Shown: positions 7,843 to 16,236 of the stretch, one piece after another | Position numbering within the stretch: position 1 is the first letter of the stretch | Layout of the letters: each line of letters starts with the position of its first letter | IMG/VR virus record: IMGVR_UViG_3300033143_001696 | Location: 1-44,112 of that record | Origin: a virus | Length of the DNA stretch: 44,112 bases | Reading direction: 5' to 3' (one strand) | The notes under the pieces: model-generated | What the model was told of the DNA's origin: nothing | What the model saw: only the letters and a program-made list of their open reading frames with translations | The model's database searches: none | Made by a program: the position numbers and the translations under genes

Positions 7843-8190
7843 GTGACAACCTCAAACGAAACAGATGCAGATCTGCAAATGGCAGACGGCATCAGCGGCG
7901 ACACAAATCTCAAAGACGAACGTGATCGCGCCGGGAAGGCTCCACTCACAAAGGATGAGCGCCTTGTCATGCTAGGCGAGATTTACGATGGGCTCCTCTT
8001 CTCATGGCGACAGAATGTCACGCTGGGATTCTCCAAGGGCTCCAGCGCCATCTCGTACCAACTTGAACGCGCACGCTTAGAAATGATTGGGCTGTCCAAG
8101 GATCACGGCGTGATCGATGCAACGAGCAACCACGACAAGGATCTCGGATGGAGGGGTTTGCCAGAGGTCAACGCGTCAACGGTCCACTAA
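7843..8190 (+). CDS. Hypothetical protein upstream of terminase, possible small terminase subunit
   Basis: A 115-residue protein with a GTG start; GAGGAAG lies about 12 bases upstream. The N-terminus is acidic and polar, and a helical part follows. It ends 3 bases before the large terminase ORF, the usual place for a small subunit, but no helix-turn-helix can be identified. The assignment rests only on position. Confidence 0.55.
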   Translation: MTTSNETDADLQMADGISGDTNLKDERDRAGKAPLTKDERLVMLGEIYDGLLFSWRQNVTLGFSKGSSAISYQLERARLEMIGLSKDHGVIDATSNHDKDLGWRGLPEVNASTVH

Positions 8191-8193
8191 TGA

Positions 8194-9573
8194 ATGGGCA
8201 AGCACGCATTCATCGGCCTCGACCCTCCTGTCGGCAAGTACCTTGAGATTTTCAACTACGTCCTGCGAGAAGATCCCGAGGTCAAGGATGTGGACCTGTG
8301 CTGCGGGCTCGGCTTCGGCAAGACGGTCATGGCGATTCAGATCGCTGCACTGACCCTGAATAAGAACGGCAAGCAGCGCGGCCTATTCCTGGAGCCCGAT
8401 TGGGATCGCGTCAATAGTATCTTTCTGGCAAAATGGATTGAGCATATCCCCGAGGAGCTGTACACGATTGAGTACGGCAACCACCGGATCGTCTGGCACA
8501 ACGGGTCGACCATGCTCTACCGGCCTCGGATCATCACGGGAGCCAGGGACCGAGCACGCGGCAAGTTCAAGGGCATTGAGTTCACGTTCGTTATTGATGA
8601 CGAGGCGGCAATAGGCTTCGACGGTCAACAGCAGATCAATACCCGGGCTCGAGTTCGAGCGGCGTCCACGGTTCGCTACTACTTCACGTTGAGCACGCCC
8701 CTGGTCGGTCCCTACGGACGCTTTATCAACCGTGGGGATAATAAGCTGTTCCGGGGTAAGACGAGCGACAATCACTATCTGCTGGCGCGAGACCCGAACT
8801 ACGAGATCAACCTTCGCAAGAAGATGTCGCCAGAGCAGGCCAGGCGGGAACTCGACGGCGAGCTTGTTGCGTTGGAAGGGCGCATTTGGAAGGGCGCCGA
8901 CATGGAGAAGTCGTGGCCGGAGGGCAACCGGAACGACCGTCATACGAGGTTCATCAAGGGCCAGCCCTGGTGGTTATTCTGCGACATCGGGAGCGCAACG
9001 GGAGCCTTTGCCGTCCTGCAACAAATGGATGCGACAGTCGGGGGACGCGAGATATTCGATGATCCCGTGTGGGTAGCGGTTGCGGATCTCTGTCCTCACA
9101 GTGACGCCTCGGCCTCTCGCGCATTCCAGATCTTGAAAAAAGAGTTCGGATACCCGGCTGCAATCGTGGCGGGTAAGGACATAAACAAAACAGACAGCGG
9201 CTCCGGCAAGCTGATTTCGTATTTTGCACAGAAGGCTTTCGGAAACGTGCCGATCTATCCATGTCCCGAGGATGCGGCAAACAGGCAAATCCAGTTCGAC
9301 CTCCTGTCATTCATGATGTGCAGCGCGGTCGATGCCGAGCGCCGGTTTACGGTTGCGGCCAACTTCGTGAGCCTGGACCTGGAAAGCCGACGCGGTATCA
9401 GGGAGATGATCGATGAAGATCAGTATCCGACCCCGGACAAGCGCCGAGTGAATGACATCCTGCCGAAAAACAAGGAAATCGAAGTGCAACATATCCGCGA
9501 TGCTCTACTGATGGGCGCCATGATGGTCATGCACCCGCCGGACTGGAATTATTCCGACAACCCGACAGCGTAA
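8194..9573 (+). CDS. terL: Terminase large subunit
   Basis: A 459-residue packaging motor. Walker A-like CGLGFGKT lies at residues 37-44, Walker B FVIDDE at 132-137, and the coupling-type motif TLSTPLVGPYG at about 166-175. The C-terminal RNase H-like nuclease domain begins with WWLFCDIGSATG (catalytic Asp near 264), with further acidic residues downstream. The enzyme pumps DNA into proheads through the portal and cuts concatemers. It starts 3 bases after the previous stop. Portal follows 8 bases downstream, the classical order. Confidence 0.9.
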   Translation: MGKHAFIGLDPPVGKYLEIFNYVLREDPEVKDVDLCCGLGFGKTVMAIQIAALTLNKNGKQRGLFLEPDWDRVNSIFLAKWIEHIPEELYTIEYGNHRIVWHNGSTMLYRPRIITGARDRARGKFKGIEFTFVIDDEAAIGFDGQQQINTRARVRAASTVRYYFTLSTPLVGPYGRFINRGDNKLFRGKTSDNHYLLARDPNYEINLRKKMSPEQARRELDGELVALEGRIWKGADMEKSWPEGNRNDRHTRFIKGQPWWLFCDIGSATGAFAVLQQMDATVGGREIFDDPVWVAVADLCPHSDASASRAFQILKKEFGYPAAIVAGKDINKTDSGSGKLISYFAQKAFGNVPIYPCPEDAANRQIQFDLLSFMMCSAVDAERRFTVAANFVSLDLESRRGIREMIDEDQYPTPDKRRVNDILPKNKEIEVQHIRDALLMGAMMVMHPPDWNYSDNPTA

Positions 9574-9580
9574 AGACAAC

Positions 9581-11206
9581 ATGCCGTTAATCAAAAGAGC
9601 ACTCCAGAACTTGCGGGAATCATCGACCACCGTCGGCGAGACGATTGTTGATAATATGCTGTCGTATTTTCAACGCCGGGATGACCACGATCAGATCCGC
9701 GATGCTATCAAACAGCGGTACGGCGTCGGCATCAAGACAACTACTGACCCGAAGAATAAGAACGCGAGTACTGAGGCATACGTCAAAGAGGGATTCGACA
9801 TCAAGGTCGATTCAGGGCTGACAGAAGTTCTCGCGGTAGGATTCGGAGCAAAGGTAGTTGCGGGGCTTGCGAGCTTGTTCACAGAGCCCGGGCAGCGGTA
9901 CACGCTGATCCATGAGAATGAAGAGACAGACCTAAAAGACGCCGAAAATCTGTTGCAGGAGCACCGCGAGAACGGCGGGCATTCTGCGGCCATGACGCTC
10001 TCTGATAAACGCTCTGTCCAGGTAGGCAGCGCGGGCCCACTGATCGGGTTCTCCGGCGGCTTCCTGTCCTATCAGGTGCTCTCGCCGTCCGATGTGCGGG
10101 CGTATTACTCCGACACGATTGACGACGAGGGCGACATCAGAGTCCCGGACAGCACGGATATTGAGGACGCCTCGGTGGTTGTTATCCGGTTGAGTGAAGT
10201 TGATCAGATGACAGGGCGCTATCTTGCCATCTTCGCCCGCTCGGACATCTATCCGAAAGGCCGCTACGTCACTTATGAGGCATCCAAGGAATCGACGGAA
10301 GTTCCGAAGCCGGACGATAAAGATAGCAAGGTTATAGACTTTGACATCTTGGGTGAGCTTTGCAACCCGCTGTCATTCTGGGCAGACCAGCATCCCGACG
10401 AGATCATCCCTGAATACCCGATAGCGATCATCAAAGGCGGGGTGACTGAAGACGGCGTTTTAATGCCGGTCTCGACCAGCCTCTATGAAGATTCTAAAGG
10501 GTTCGACGTGTCCGGTTCTCACCTCCTCGAAACATCAGGGGACGCAGCACGGGGAACAACCGTGATCACGCGACGTGCAGAGGCGGCAATGAAGCCCTTG
10601 CCTCGCACCCTTGTCGGTCAGATTGCGCTTTCGGTAGGGCAGGAGGTTGACCACATCGACCACGGGGCGGGCGAGTCTGTTAAAGCCCTGGACGTGCATA
10701 CGAAATTGGCGACCGAAGTTGCGGCCGGCTTCCAAGTTCCCGACTACATGGTGAGCAGTGAGGATCATGCGATTGAAGCAAGCAGCGGAATCGCGCTCGA
10801 GGTCAAATCCCGCCCGCTCAAGAAGCAACGCGATCATCGGATAGACCTGAATCGTCCCGAGGTAAAGCGGATCTTTGCAATCGAGAAGGCGCTGATCGGT
10901 CTGTTTGTTGGTACGGATGAGCCAGGTGTGAGCCTGCTCTTGGAGTGTAAACAGACCTGGGAGCCCGGCGAGTTGAGACTCCCAGAGAACCGCCTGGAAA
11001 CCGCAAAGCGCATCATTTCCCTGATGGACAAGGGGATCATGGATGCGATTGCGGCCATCCGAGAGTATTACCAGTTCCCGACTGATGCCGAGGCGGAAGA
11101 GTTCTATGTGAAGATGAAGGATCGGGCCGCAGAATTCCCGTCACTTGCAGCGCCGGAAAAGAAGACCATCGGGCTGTTGCCGAAGAAGACCAATGCCTTC
11201 AGTTGA
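9581..11206 (+). CDS. Portal protein
   Basis: A 541-residue protein directly after the terminase. It has the mixed alpha/beta layout of a portal, including a conserved-looking helical stem region around 340-420 and a C-terminal stretch LETAKRIISLMDKGIMDAIAAI. Portals form a dodecameric ring at one capsid vertex that binds the terminase and later the neck. Length is usual. The call rests on position and general layout rather than on a catalytic motif. Confidence 0.8.
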   Translation: MPLIKRALQNLRESSTTVGETIVDNMLSYFQRRDDHDQIRDAIKQRYGVGIKTTTDPKNKNASTEAYVKEGFDIKVDSGLTEVLAVGFGAKVVAGLASLFTEPGQRYTLIHENEETDLKDAENLLQEHRENGGHSAAMTLSDKRSVQVGSAGPLIGFSGGFLSYQVLSPSDVRAYYSDTIDDEGDIRVPDSTDIEDASVVVIRLSEVDQMTGRYLAIFARSDIYPKGRYVTYEASKESTEVPKPDDKDSKVIDFDILGELCNPLSFWADQHPDEIIPEYPIAIIKGGVTEDGVLMPVSTSLYEDSKGFDVSGSHLLETSGDAARGTTVITRRAEAAMKPLPRTLVGQIALSVGQEVDHIDHGAGESVKALDVHTKLATEVAAGFQVPDYMVSSEDHAIEASSGIALEVKSRPLKKQRDHRIDLNRPEVKRIFAIEKALIGLFVGTDEPGVSLLLECKQTWEPGELRLPENRLETAKRIISLMDKGIMDAIAAIREYYQFPTDAEAEEFYVKMKDRAAEFPSLAAPEKKTIGLLPKKTNAFS

Positions 11207-12035
11207 GGAATACATCGCGGCGACCGACAACGCCAATGACTACGCGGACGATCTTATAGCGAAGCTCGAACAGCGAGCCCTTGAGGATATGGACGACCTC
11301 TACACCAGCACGGCAAACCGTGACGTAGAGCTATGGTCGGAGATGGGCGTGAGCCCCGATACTGTGCTTTCAGATTACGACGAGATAGAACGGGACGAGC
11401 GGGATCTGAATTGGGCAACGGGGCTCGGTGGAATATCTGCCGCTTCCCTGCATCAGTTCACGCTCGATAACCGCGAGGATACGATCATCAAGCCGACCGC
11501 CTACAGACAGCAGGTTGTCGGTGCCTTGGCAGTTCAGATGACCAGGGCGCAGCTTGTCACCGCAGGTAAGCGCGGGTTCGAGGTGGAAGGTGTCAAGGGG
11601 TTTGCAAAGCTCCAGAAGGTGCACACTGACCGGCTGGCATTCTTGAGAGATGCGAGTAATCCGCAGCTCTACCACACGCTGGTCGAGTCCGGGGCAATGC
11701 GACCACTTGAGAAGACCGTTGCCGCGAACGTCGGGAACGTGTCCCGAATGACCAGCCTGAAGCCCGGAGCGGCTCAGTTCAAAGAGGAAGTCGCAGGGCT
11801 GATCAACACGAATGCAAAGCGCGGGCTTGCCGGTATGCAGCGTCGCGCCACTGAGAAGATATACACGATTCAATCCATCGGTGGTGACTTAGAGCGCCTG
11901 ATGGTCTGGATTGTAGAGGGCGGAAAGAATACCTGTTCCTACTGCATGGACCGCGCCGGGGATGTCGAGACCTACGAGACATGGGTTGACCTCGGAGTGC
12001 CAGGCGCGGAAGTTTGCAAGGGCGGGGACGCCTGA
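11193..12035 (+). CDS. Mu gpF-like minor head protein
   Basis: A 280-residue protein whose ATG at 11193 overlaps the end of the portal gene; the longer in-frame start at 11145 is deeper inside it. The C-terminus holds a Cys pair (NTCSYCMDRAGDVETYETW) followed by another Cys (VCKGGDA), resembling the end of phage Mu F / SPP1 gp7 minor head proteins. These proteins are few per capsid and assist portal incorporation or DNA entry. Context between portal and scaffold supports this. Confidence 0.72.
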   Translation: MPSVEEYIAATDNANDYADDLIAKLEQRALEDMDDLYTSTANRDVELWSEMGVSPDTVLSDYDEIERDERDLNWATGLGGISAASLHQFTLDNREDTIIKPTAYRQQVVGALAVQMTRAQLVTAGKRGFEVEGVKGFAKLQKVHTDRLAFLRDASNPQLYHTLVESGAMRPLEKTVAANVGNVSRMTSLKPGAAQFKEEVAGLINTNAKRGLAGMQRRATEKIYTIQSIGGDLERLMVWIVEGGKNTCSYCMDRAGDVETYETWVDLGVPGAEVCKGGDA

Positions 12036-12078
12036 CGTTGTCATCTTGAGGCTGCGTGATGGCCCAAAGGAGCAAACA

Positions 12079-12225
12079 ATGAATCGATTCATCTGGTATC
12101 TGAAACAGCTTTTGCCGTTGATGTACGTGTCCACCTATGGCGAGCACGGAGCCCGGTGGGTTTCCGTGTGGCGCATGTGGATGGGTCGGTGCTTCGCAAT
12201 CCGCAAGTGGAGAATCGCCGGGTAA
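12079..12225 (+). CDS. Small hydrophobic protein, 48 aa
   Basis: ATG at 12079 with AAAGGAG upstream. The sequence is hydrophobic and aromatic at its N-terminus (FIWYLKQLLPLMYV) and basic later (WRMWMGRCFAIRKWRIAG). It overlaps the next small ORF by a TAATG junction. Function unknown; possibly membrane-associated. Confidence 0.5.
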   Translation: MNRFIWYLKQLLPLMYVSTYGEHGARWVSVWRMWMGRCFAIRKWRIAG

Positions 12226-12332
12226 TGCCCGACTATCCCGACACAATCGTTGACGACTTCCTTGCCGCTGTCGATGCCGATGTGGAAGCCGTGGCCGAAG
12301 CAGAACGACAGCGCCGTAAAAAGAAAAAGTAA
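12225..12332 (+). CDS. Very small acidic/basic protein, 35 aa
   Basis: ATG overlaps the preceding stop (TAATG). An acidic N-terminal helix is followed by a basic end (RQRRKKKK). It has a codon pattern like its neighbours, but no family is known and it is short enough to be chance. Confidence 0.4.
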   Translation: MPDYPDTIVDDFLAAVDADVEAVAEAERQRRKKKK

Positions 12333-12337
12333 CTCTC

Positions 12338-12389
12338 GCGGAATCTGATCCGCTCGATATATCTCACAAAAACTGGAGCGACAACCAGT
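12338..12389 (+). other. Two short hairpins ahead of scaffold gene
   Basis: GCGGA/TCCGC with a 6-base loop (12338-12353) and ACTGG/CCAGT with an 8-base loop (12372-12389) lie in the 78-bp gap before the scaffold gene. They could shape the leader of the highly expressed scaffold-capsid pair or stabilise processed mRNA. No T-tract follows, so they are not terminators. Confidence 0.3.
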
Positions 12390-12410
12390 GCAAAAACGCA
12401 GGAGGACAGA

Positions 12411-13091
12411 ATGATTTTTCGTAGTTTTTTCAGAGATGAGAATGACGACCAGGGCGCAGGCGGAACAGGTGGAGACGGCGGTGGCGCGTCACAGATTGAC
12501 GTAGACAATGCGGCAATCAAGGCCAGTCCGCTTTTCCAGAAGTTGACGGCAGAGCTGAAAACCGAACGGGAAGGTCGAGAGGTGCTAGCGCAGGAGAAGG
12601 CCGACCGGCAAGCGGCAGAGACAGCGAAGGCCGAGGAAGCCGAACAGGAACGACTCAGGAAAGACGGACTGTTCGATGAGGCCGAAGCGAAGTACAAGGC
12701 CGCTGACGAAAAGAAAGATGCTGCACACGCCGCCGAGTTGCAGACCCGCGACATTGAGGCCGCGCTGCTGAAGGCCAACTTCCGTAACGAGACTTTCGTC
12801 AAGGGTGCGGTCACAGGCTACAACGCGGAGACAGACGGCACGATCGAGGAGTACGTTACCGCGCTCGCAGCCGATGAAGTCAATGCAGCGTTCATCGTGG
12901 CACCGGGAAAGGAAGGCGATCCGCCTCCGAAACCACCGGGTAAAAACACAGTGATCGGCGCGGGAAAAACGAACTGGGAAGAGGTCAAAGCCTGGGAAAA
13001 CAGCGATAACCGAGAAGAGCGAATCAAAGCAGGGAAGCTCATCAGCGAGTATCACAACACGCATGGCGAGTACCCTTATCAAAAATCATAG
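12411..13091 (+). CDS. Scaffold (capsid assembly) protein
   Basis: A 226-residue protein with an AGGAGG ribosome-binding site. The N-terminus is acidic and Gly-rich, the middle (45-120) is a charged Ala/Glu/Lys helix, and the C-terminus is basic and polar. That composition, and the place directly before the capsid gene, are typical of scaffolding proteins that template prohead shell assembly and then leave. No protease motif is seen, so processing, if any, is external. Confidence 0.78.
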   Translation: MIFRSFFRDENDDQGAGGTGGDGGGASQIDVDNAAIKASPLFQKLTAELKTEREGREVLAQEKADRQAAETAKAEEAEQERLRKDGLFDEAEAKYKAADEKKDAAHAAELQTRDIEAALLKANFRNETFVKGAVTGYNAETDGTIEEYVTALAADEVNAAFIVAPGKEGDPPPKPPGKNTVIGAGKTNWEEVKAWENSDNREERIKAGKLISEYHNTHGEYPYQKS

Positions 13092-13100
13092 GAGATAGTA

Positions 13101-14012
13101 ATGAGTTTCGCAGACTATAACGAATTCATCCAGAGGGAGCTGTTGCCGAGCATGGTTGACACGGTTATCTACGATAGCCTGAAGCCCTTCAACGACAACT
13201 TCACGAAGCCGAAGATCTTGGACGGTGATCGGATCACATCCAAGTATCGGCTCGCACACACCAGCAACGCGGCATTCTTCGACAAGAGCGATGTCGACCC
13301 GGCGAGCTCCACGCAGACCCTGGCGAAGCCGTATTGGGACAAGGTTTTCTCACACGGTGCCGCAGAGGTACACGGGATCGACATCTCGAATTCCAGCGTG
13401 AGCCTGTCCGAGAAGGCGCTGATCACGGATGCAGTGGCGAAAGAAGTCGAAGCCGTGGCCGCGCTCAACGTGTCGGCGATCTACACGCAGATCAAGAAGG
13501 ATGTCGACAGCACATCGGTTGCGTATTCCGACAAGGCGCTTTCGCGGGGAACCTACCCGCTGCTCGTTTCCTACGAGGAGGACACGAACGCGACGATCAC
13601 GCTGGCATATATGCGCGGCATGATCCAGGGAACGACTCTCAACAAGGGCGTCAATCTGAAGGACTACCTGTGCTTGAGTGAAGGCTCGGTGTACTACACG
13701 TTCAGGGCGCTCGCGGCGGCTTTGCACTCGTGGAATTCCACTACCGTGGCAGGCAAAGCGGAGAACATGGGATGGCCGATGTTCGACAACTTCGAGGGCT
13801 TGGCGTTCGCCGACCCGACCTTGTTCCCGAACATGACCACGGGTGACGTGCTGATGCTCCGGCGCCAGGATGTCAATATCTGTAACCACATGCCGCTGCA
13901 GCTCGAACTGGTTGCGTCCGGCAGGTTTGCCAAGAAAGTGGTCGTCCGCATGGGGACCAACGTGTACGTGGACAACCCGTACTTGAACGGCAAAATGACG
14001 GACAAGGATTAG
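13101..14012 (+). CDS. Major capsid protein
   Basis: A 303-residue protein with AGGAGA before the ATG. It follows the scaffold and precedes decoration-like genes. The layout fits an HK97-fold capsid protein: an N-terminal helical arm, a mixed central domain with alternating strands (YSDKALSRGTYPLLVSYEED), and a C-terminal beta-rich part ending NVYVDNPYLNG. Length is normal for a small phage capsid. No chymotryptic or cross-link motif was recognised. The strong ribosome-binding site fits high expression. Confidence 0.85.
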   Translation: MSFADYNEFIQRELLPSMVDTVIYDSLKPFNDNFTKPKILDGDRITSKYRLAHTSNAAFFDKSDVDPASSTQTLAKPYWDKVFSHGAAEVHGIDISNSSVSLSEKALITDAVAKEVEAVAALNVSAIYTQIKKDVDSTSVAYSDKALSRGTYPLLVSYEEDTNATITLAYMRGMIQGTTLNKGVNLKDYLCLSEGSVYYTFRALAAALHSWNSTTVAGKAENMGWPMFDNFEGLAFADPTLFPNMTTGDVLMLRRQDVNICNHMPLQLELVASGRFAKKVVVRMGTNVYVDNPYLNGKMTDKD

Positions 14013-14022
14013 GAGGTGAATC

Positions 14023-14400
14023 ATGGGAATCGTAGCAACACCGACCAAAACCGCAGGTCCGGGCATCAAGCCGGCGATCGGGGTGGAGTACGAGTTCACG
14101 CTCCTGCTCGACACGACCCACACGGACGGCAGCCAGACCATAGACCTGACGGCATATTTTTCATATCTCCACTCCTGCGAGATCGTCGGCTCACTCGCGA
14201 GCACGGGCTATTTCGCAGACATTCAGAAACCGGCGTTCGACACCGCCCTGTCAGCCACCAACCTCCTGGTTTTCTTCTACGAGGCGGGCGCAGATGCCGC
14301 CGCGCTGGACCTCCTGAACGGCATCGACCTGTCAGCCGTCATCACGGGGTTGACCATTCATGCCACGGGCAAACCCGCTCTTGACACCTCCTGGGCATAG
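14023..14400 (+). CDS. Capsid decoration-like protein A
   Basis: A 125-residue protein with the strong AGGAGGT ribosome-binding site. It is closely similar to the first 70 and last 50 residues of the next gene: both have PGIKP / KPGIG, TLLLDTT, GSLASTGY, a FYEAGAD segment and an identical end GKPALDTSWA. It is probably a capsid surface protein. The pair arose by tandem duplication, and this copy lacks the central insert of copy B. Confidence 0.72.
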   Translation: MGIVATPTKTAGPGIKPAIGVEYEFTLLLDTTHTDGSQTIDLTAYFSYLHSCEIVGSLASTGYFADIQKPAFDTALSATNLLVFFYEAGADAAALDLLNGIDLSAVITGLTIHATGKPALDTSWA

Positions 14401-14409
14401 GGGGTCATC

Positions 14410-15138
14410 ATGGGAACAGCAATAATTGCAACAAGGGTAGGAGGCCCGATCGTCAAACCGGGTATCGGGATAGAGTGTCGGTATACTCTCTTGCTCGATA
14501 CCACTGACGGCTCTGGGCTGCAGACGTGCGATCTGACGGCTGACTTCGGATACCTCCACACGGTGAAATTGGGAGGCTCACTTGCCTCTACCGGTTACGT
14601 CGTGGAGGTTCAGAAACCCGTAATCACAGCGACGAAAGCGCAGGGAGTCATAACCTGTACCGGATTTGCGGTCGCGGATGAAACGATGGTGCTCGGCACA
14701 ACTACGCTCACAGCGAAGGCTGTCGCCACGGGTAGCGTCGATCACTTTGCAATCGGAGGGAGCGCGGCCGCTCAGGTGACGGCTCTCGTGGCGACGCTCG
14801 GAGAATGTACCGGACACGCAGCATGGACAGCCGAGGACGGAGCGGGTGACACCGTTCTGATCACCGCAGCACTCGCAGGAGCAGCCGGAGACGCGATCGT
14901 CTTTACCGAAGCCGTGTCGAATCTGACCATCGACGGTGGCGGGACATTGGGCGGAAGACGGGCCGGTCTGGACGCTGACGCGGCGTTGACAGATGTCAAT
15001 CTCGTGTTCGGGTTCTATGAAGCCGGCGCAGATGGCGCGGCGTTGGACGCCATAGCGACAACCGACCTTTCCGCAGTCATCACCGGTCTGACCATCGTCG
15101 TTACCGGCAAACCTGCTCTCGATACGTCGTGGGCATAG
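14410..15138 (+). CDS. Capsid decoration-like protein B with inserted beta domain
   Basis: A 242-residue paralogue of the preceding protein, carrying about 117 extra residues at 73-188. The insert has the pattern GVITCTGFAVADETMVLGTT, then DHFAIGGSAAAQVTALVATL and NLTIDGGGTLGGRRAG, a beta-rich module widespread in phage virion proteins. A clear relative of the same insert lies in the tail terminator at 23,100-23,969. The flanking regions match copy A closely, so the module was gained by B or lost from A after duplication. It probably projects from the capsid surface. Confidence 0.72.
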   Translation: MGTAIIATRVGGPIVKPGIGIECRYTLLLDTTDGSGLQTCDLTADFGYLHTVKLGGSLASTGYVVEVQKPVITATKAQGVITCTGFAVADETMVLGTTTLTAKAVATGSVDHFAIGGSAAAQVTALVATLGECTGHAAWTAEDGAGDTVLITAALAGAAGDAIVFTEAVSNLTIDGGGTLGGRRAGLDADAALTDVNLVFGFYEAGADGAALDAIATTDLSAVITGLTIVVTGKPALDTSWA

Positions 15139-15147
15139 GAGGATACA

Positions 15148-15438
15148 ATGGCGAAAGCGAAAGCGAAAACACCCGCGAAGAAGGCAGCACCTGCGGCGAA
15201 GCCCGCGGCTGCCAAGAAGGCGGATCTCTCAGGCTACGGAAAGAAGCCGTACAAGGTCGGAGCCGATGTCATTCTCAACGCCCATGTCGCCGGGTGCAGA
15301 CCCGGTGCGTTCTGTGAAGTCACAGAGATCAAGCACGGCGGGGCGATGTTCTGCGTAAAGGTCGCCAAGGGACCGGGCGCAGAGGATGGCGACAAGCCGG
15401 CGAAGACATTCCAAGTCTGGGCTAACCAGCTCAACTAA
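15148..15438 (+). CDS. Small basic structural protein with Lys/Ala-rich N-terminus
   Basis: A 96-residue protein with AGGAGG ahead. Residues 1-27 are a Lys/Ala/Pro repeat like the tails of bacterial histone-like proteins. The rest is a small beta barrel-like domain (GADVILNAHVAGCRPGAFCEV). It lies among capsid genes, so it may be a virion component with a nucleic-acid-binding arm, or a head decoration protein. Confidence 0.65.
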   Translation: MAKAKAKTPAKKAAPAAKPAAAKKADLSGYGKKPYKVGADVILNAHVAGCRPGAFCEVTEIKHGGAMFCVKVAKGPGAEDGDKPAKTFQVWANQLN

Positions 15439-15439
15439 C

Positions 15440-15485
15440 TGACCGTTCGGTCAAATCAAAGTGAAACGCCCCTTTCCCGGGGCGT
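15440..15485 (+). terminator. Hairpins after capsid cluster
   Basis: A small hairpin TGACC-GTTC-GGTCA (15440-15453) is followed by a strong one, ACGCCCC-TTTCCC-GGGGCGT (15466-15485). No T-run follows; the next bases are CGGTTG. Placed after the capsid and decoration genes, it could reduce read-through into the tail genes or protect mRNA ends. A true intrinsic terminator is doubtful. Confidence 0.45.
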
Positions 15486-15546
15486 CGGTTGTGAGTGGTT
15501 TCACAGCCCTGATGAACAGCCAACAGACTCAAAAAAGGAGTGGCAC

Positions 15547-16233
15547 ATGGACATCGATCTTGCAAAAATCAAGTTTCTGGCCCGGGATGCAAAGGAATTA
15601 AAAGACTTCATCGCCAGTGAGTTCAAGCGCGGCGGGCCTTCGGATCCTCCATACCTGTCTCAATGCCTCGTCGCATTCAACCAGGGCGGGGTTTTGGTCA
15701 TGGAAGCCCTGGCGTTGCGGTATGAAAAGGATCGCAAGCTGCCTGACAACATGCGCCTACGGTGGAAGCTACTCGTCCTTTGCGACGAGTGGGGAAACCC
15801 GCCTATCCCCGGCGAGATAGTTTACCGAAGGGAACAGCTCCCCCTGGAGCACGAACGCGGCAAGCCGTTGACCTCCGAAGAGATCAACATCGATAAAATG
15901 AACGGCGTGTACGAGGACAAGTGGGTTCGGAAAGTGCCGTATACCATCGACGAAAAGGGCTGCATAACCGTCGAGTTCGAGGATACGAGTTTCTTCCTGA
16001 CTGTCTACGGTGTGCATGGCAAGAGTGGCGCTGCGATCAGCATCCACAAAAAGGAGCATTCGTCCGACGTGGTAGACACCCCCGGCGGTCAGAAACTCCA
16101 TGCGTGGTACTGGCGTTTCAAGGAACAGGACGCGGAGATGTACGCGAAGTTGCCGAAGATCACGGAGAAAGAAATCGAGAAGCGAAAGAAGGAAAAGCGC
16201 GGTCATAAGGTAGAGGAGAAGCCCGCAGCGTAA
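15547..16233 (+). CDS. Hypothetical protein in head region, 228 aa
   Basis: Preceded by AAAAAAGGAG. Mixed fold, with an N-terminal helical region, a beta-like middle (CITVEFEDTSFFLTVYGVHG) and a charged C-terminal tail of Lys/Glu repeats. It starts 3 bases before the large LamG-type gene. No family was recognised; probably a virion or assembly protein from context. Confidence 0.7.
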   Translation: MDIDLAKIKFLARDAKELKDFIASEFKRGGPSDPPYLSQCLVAFNQGGVLVMEALALRYEKDRKLPDNMRLRWKLLVLCDEWGNPPIPGEIVYRREQLPLEHERGKPLTSEEINIDKMNGVYEDKWVRKVPYTIDEKGCITVEFEDTSFFLTVYGVHGKSGAAISIHKKEHSSDVVDTPGGQKLHAWYWRFKEQDAEMYAKLPKITEKEIEKRKKEKRGHKVEEKPAA

Positions 16234-16236
16234 CCG

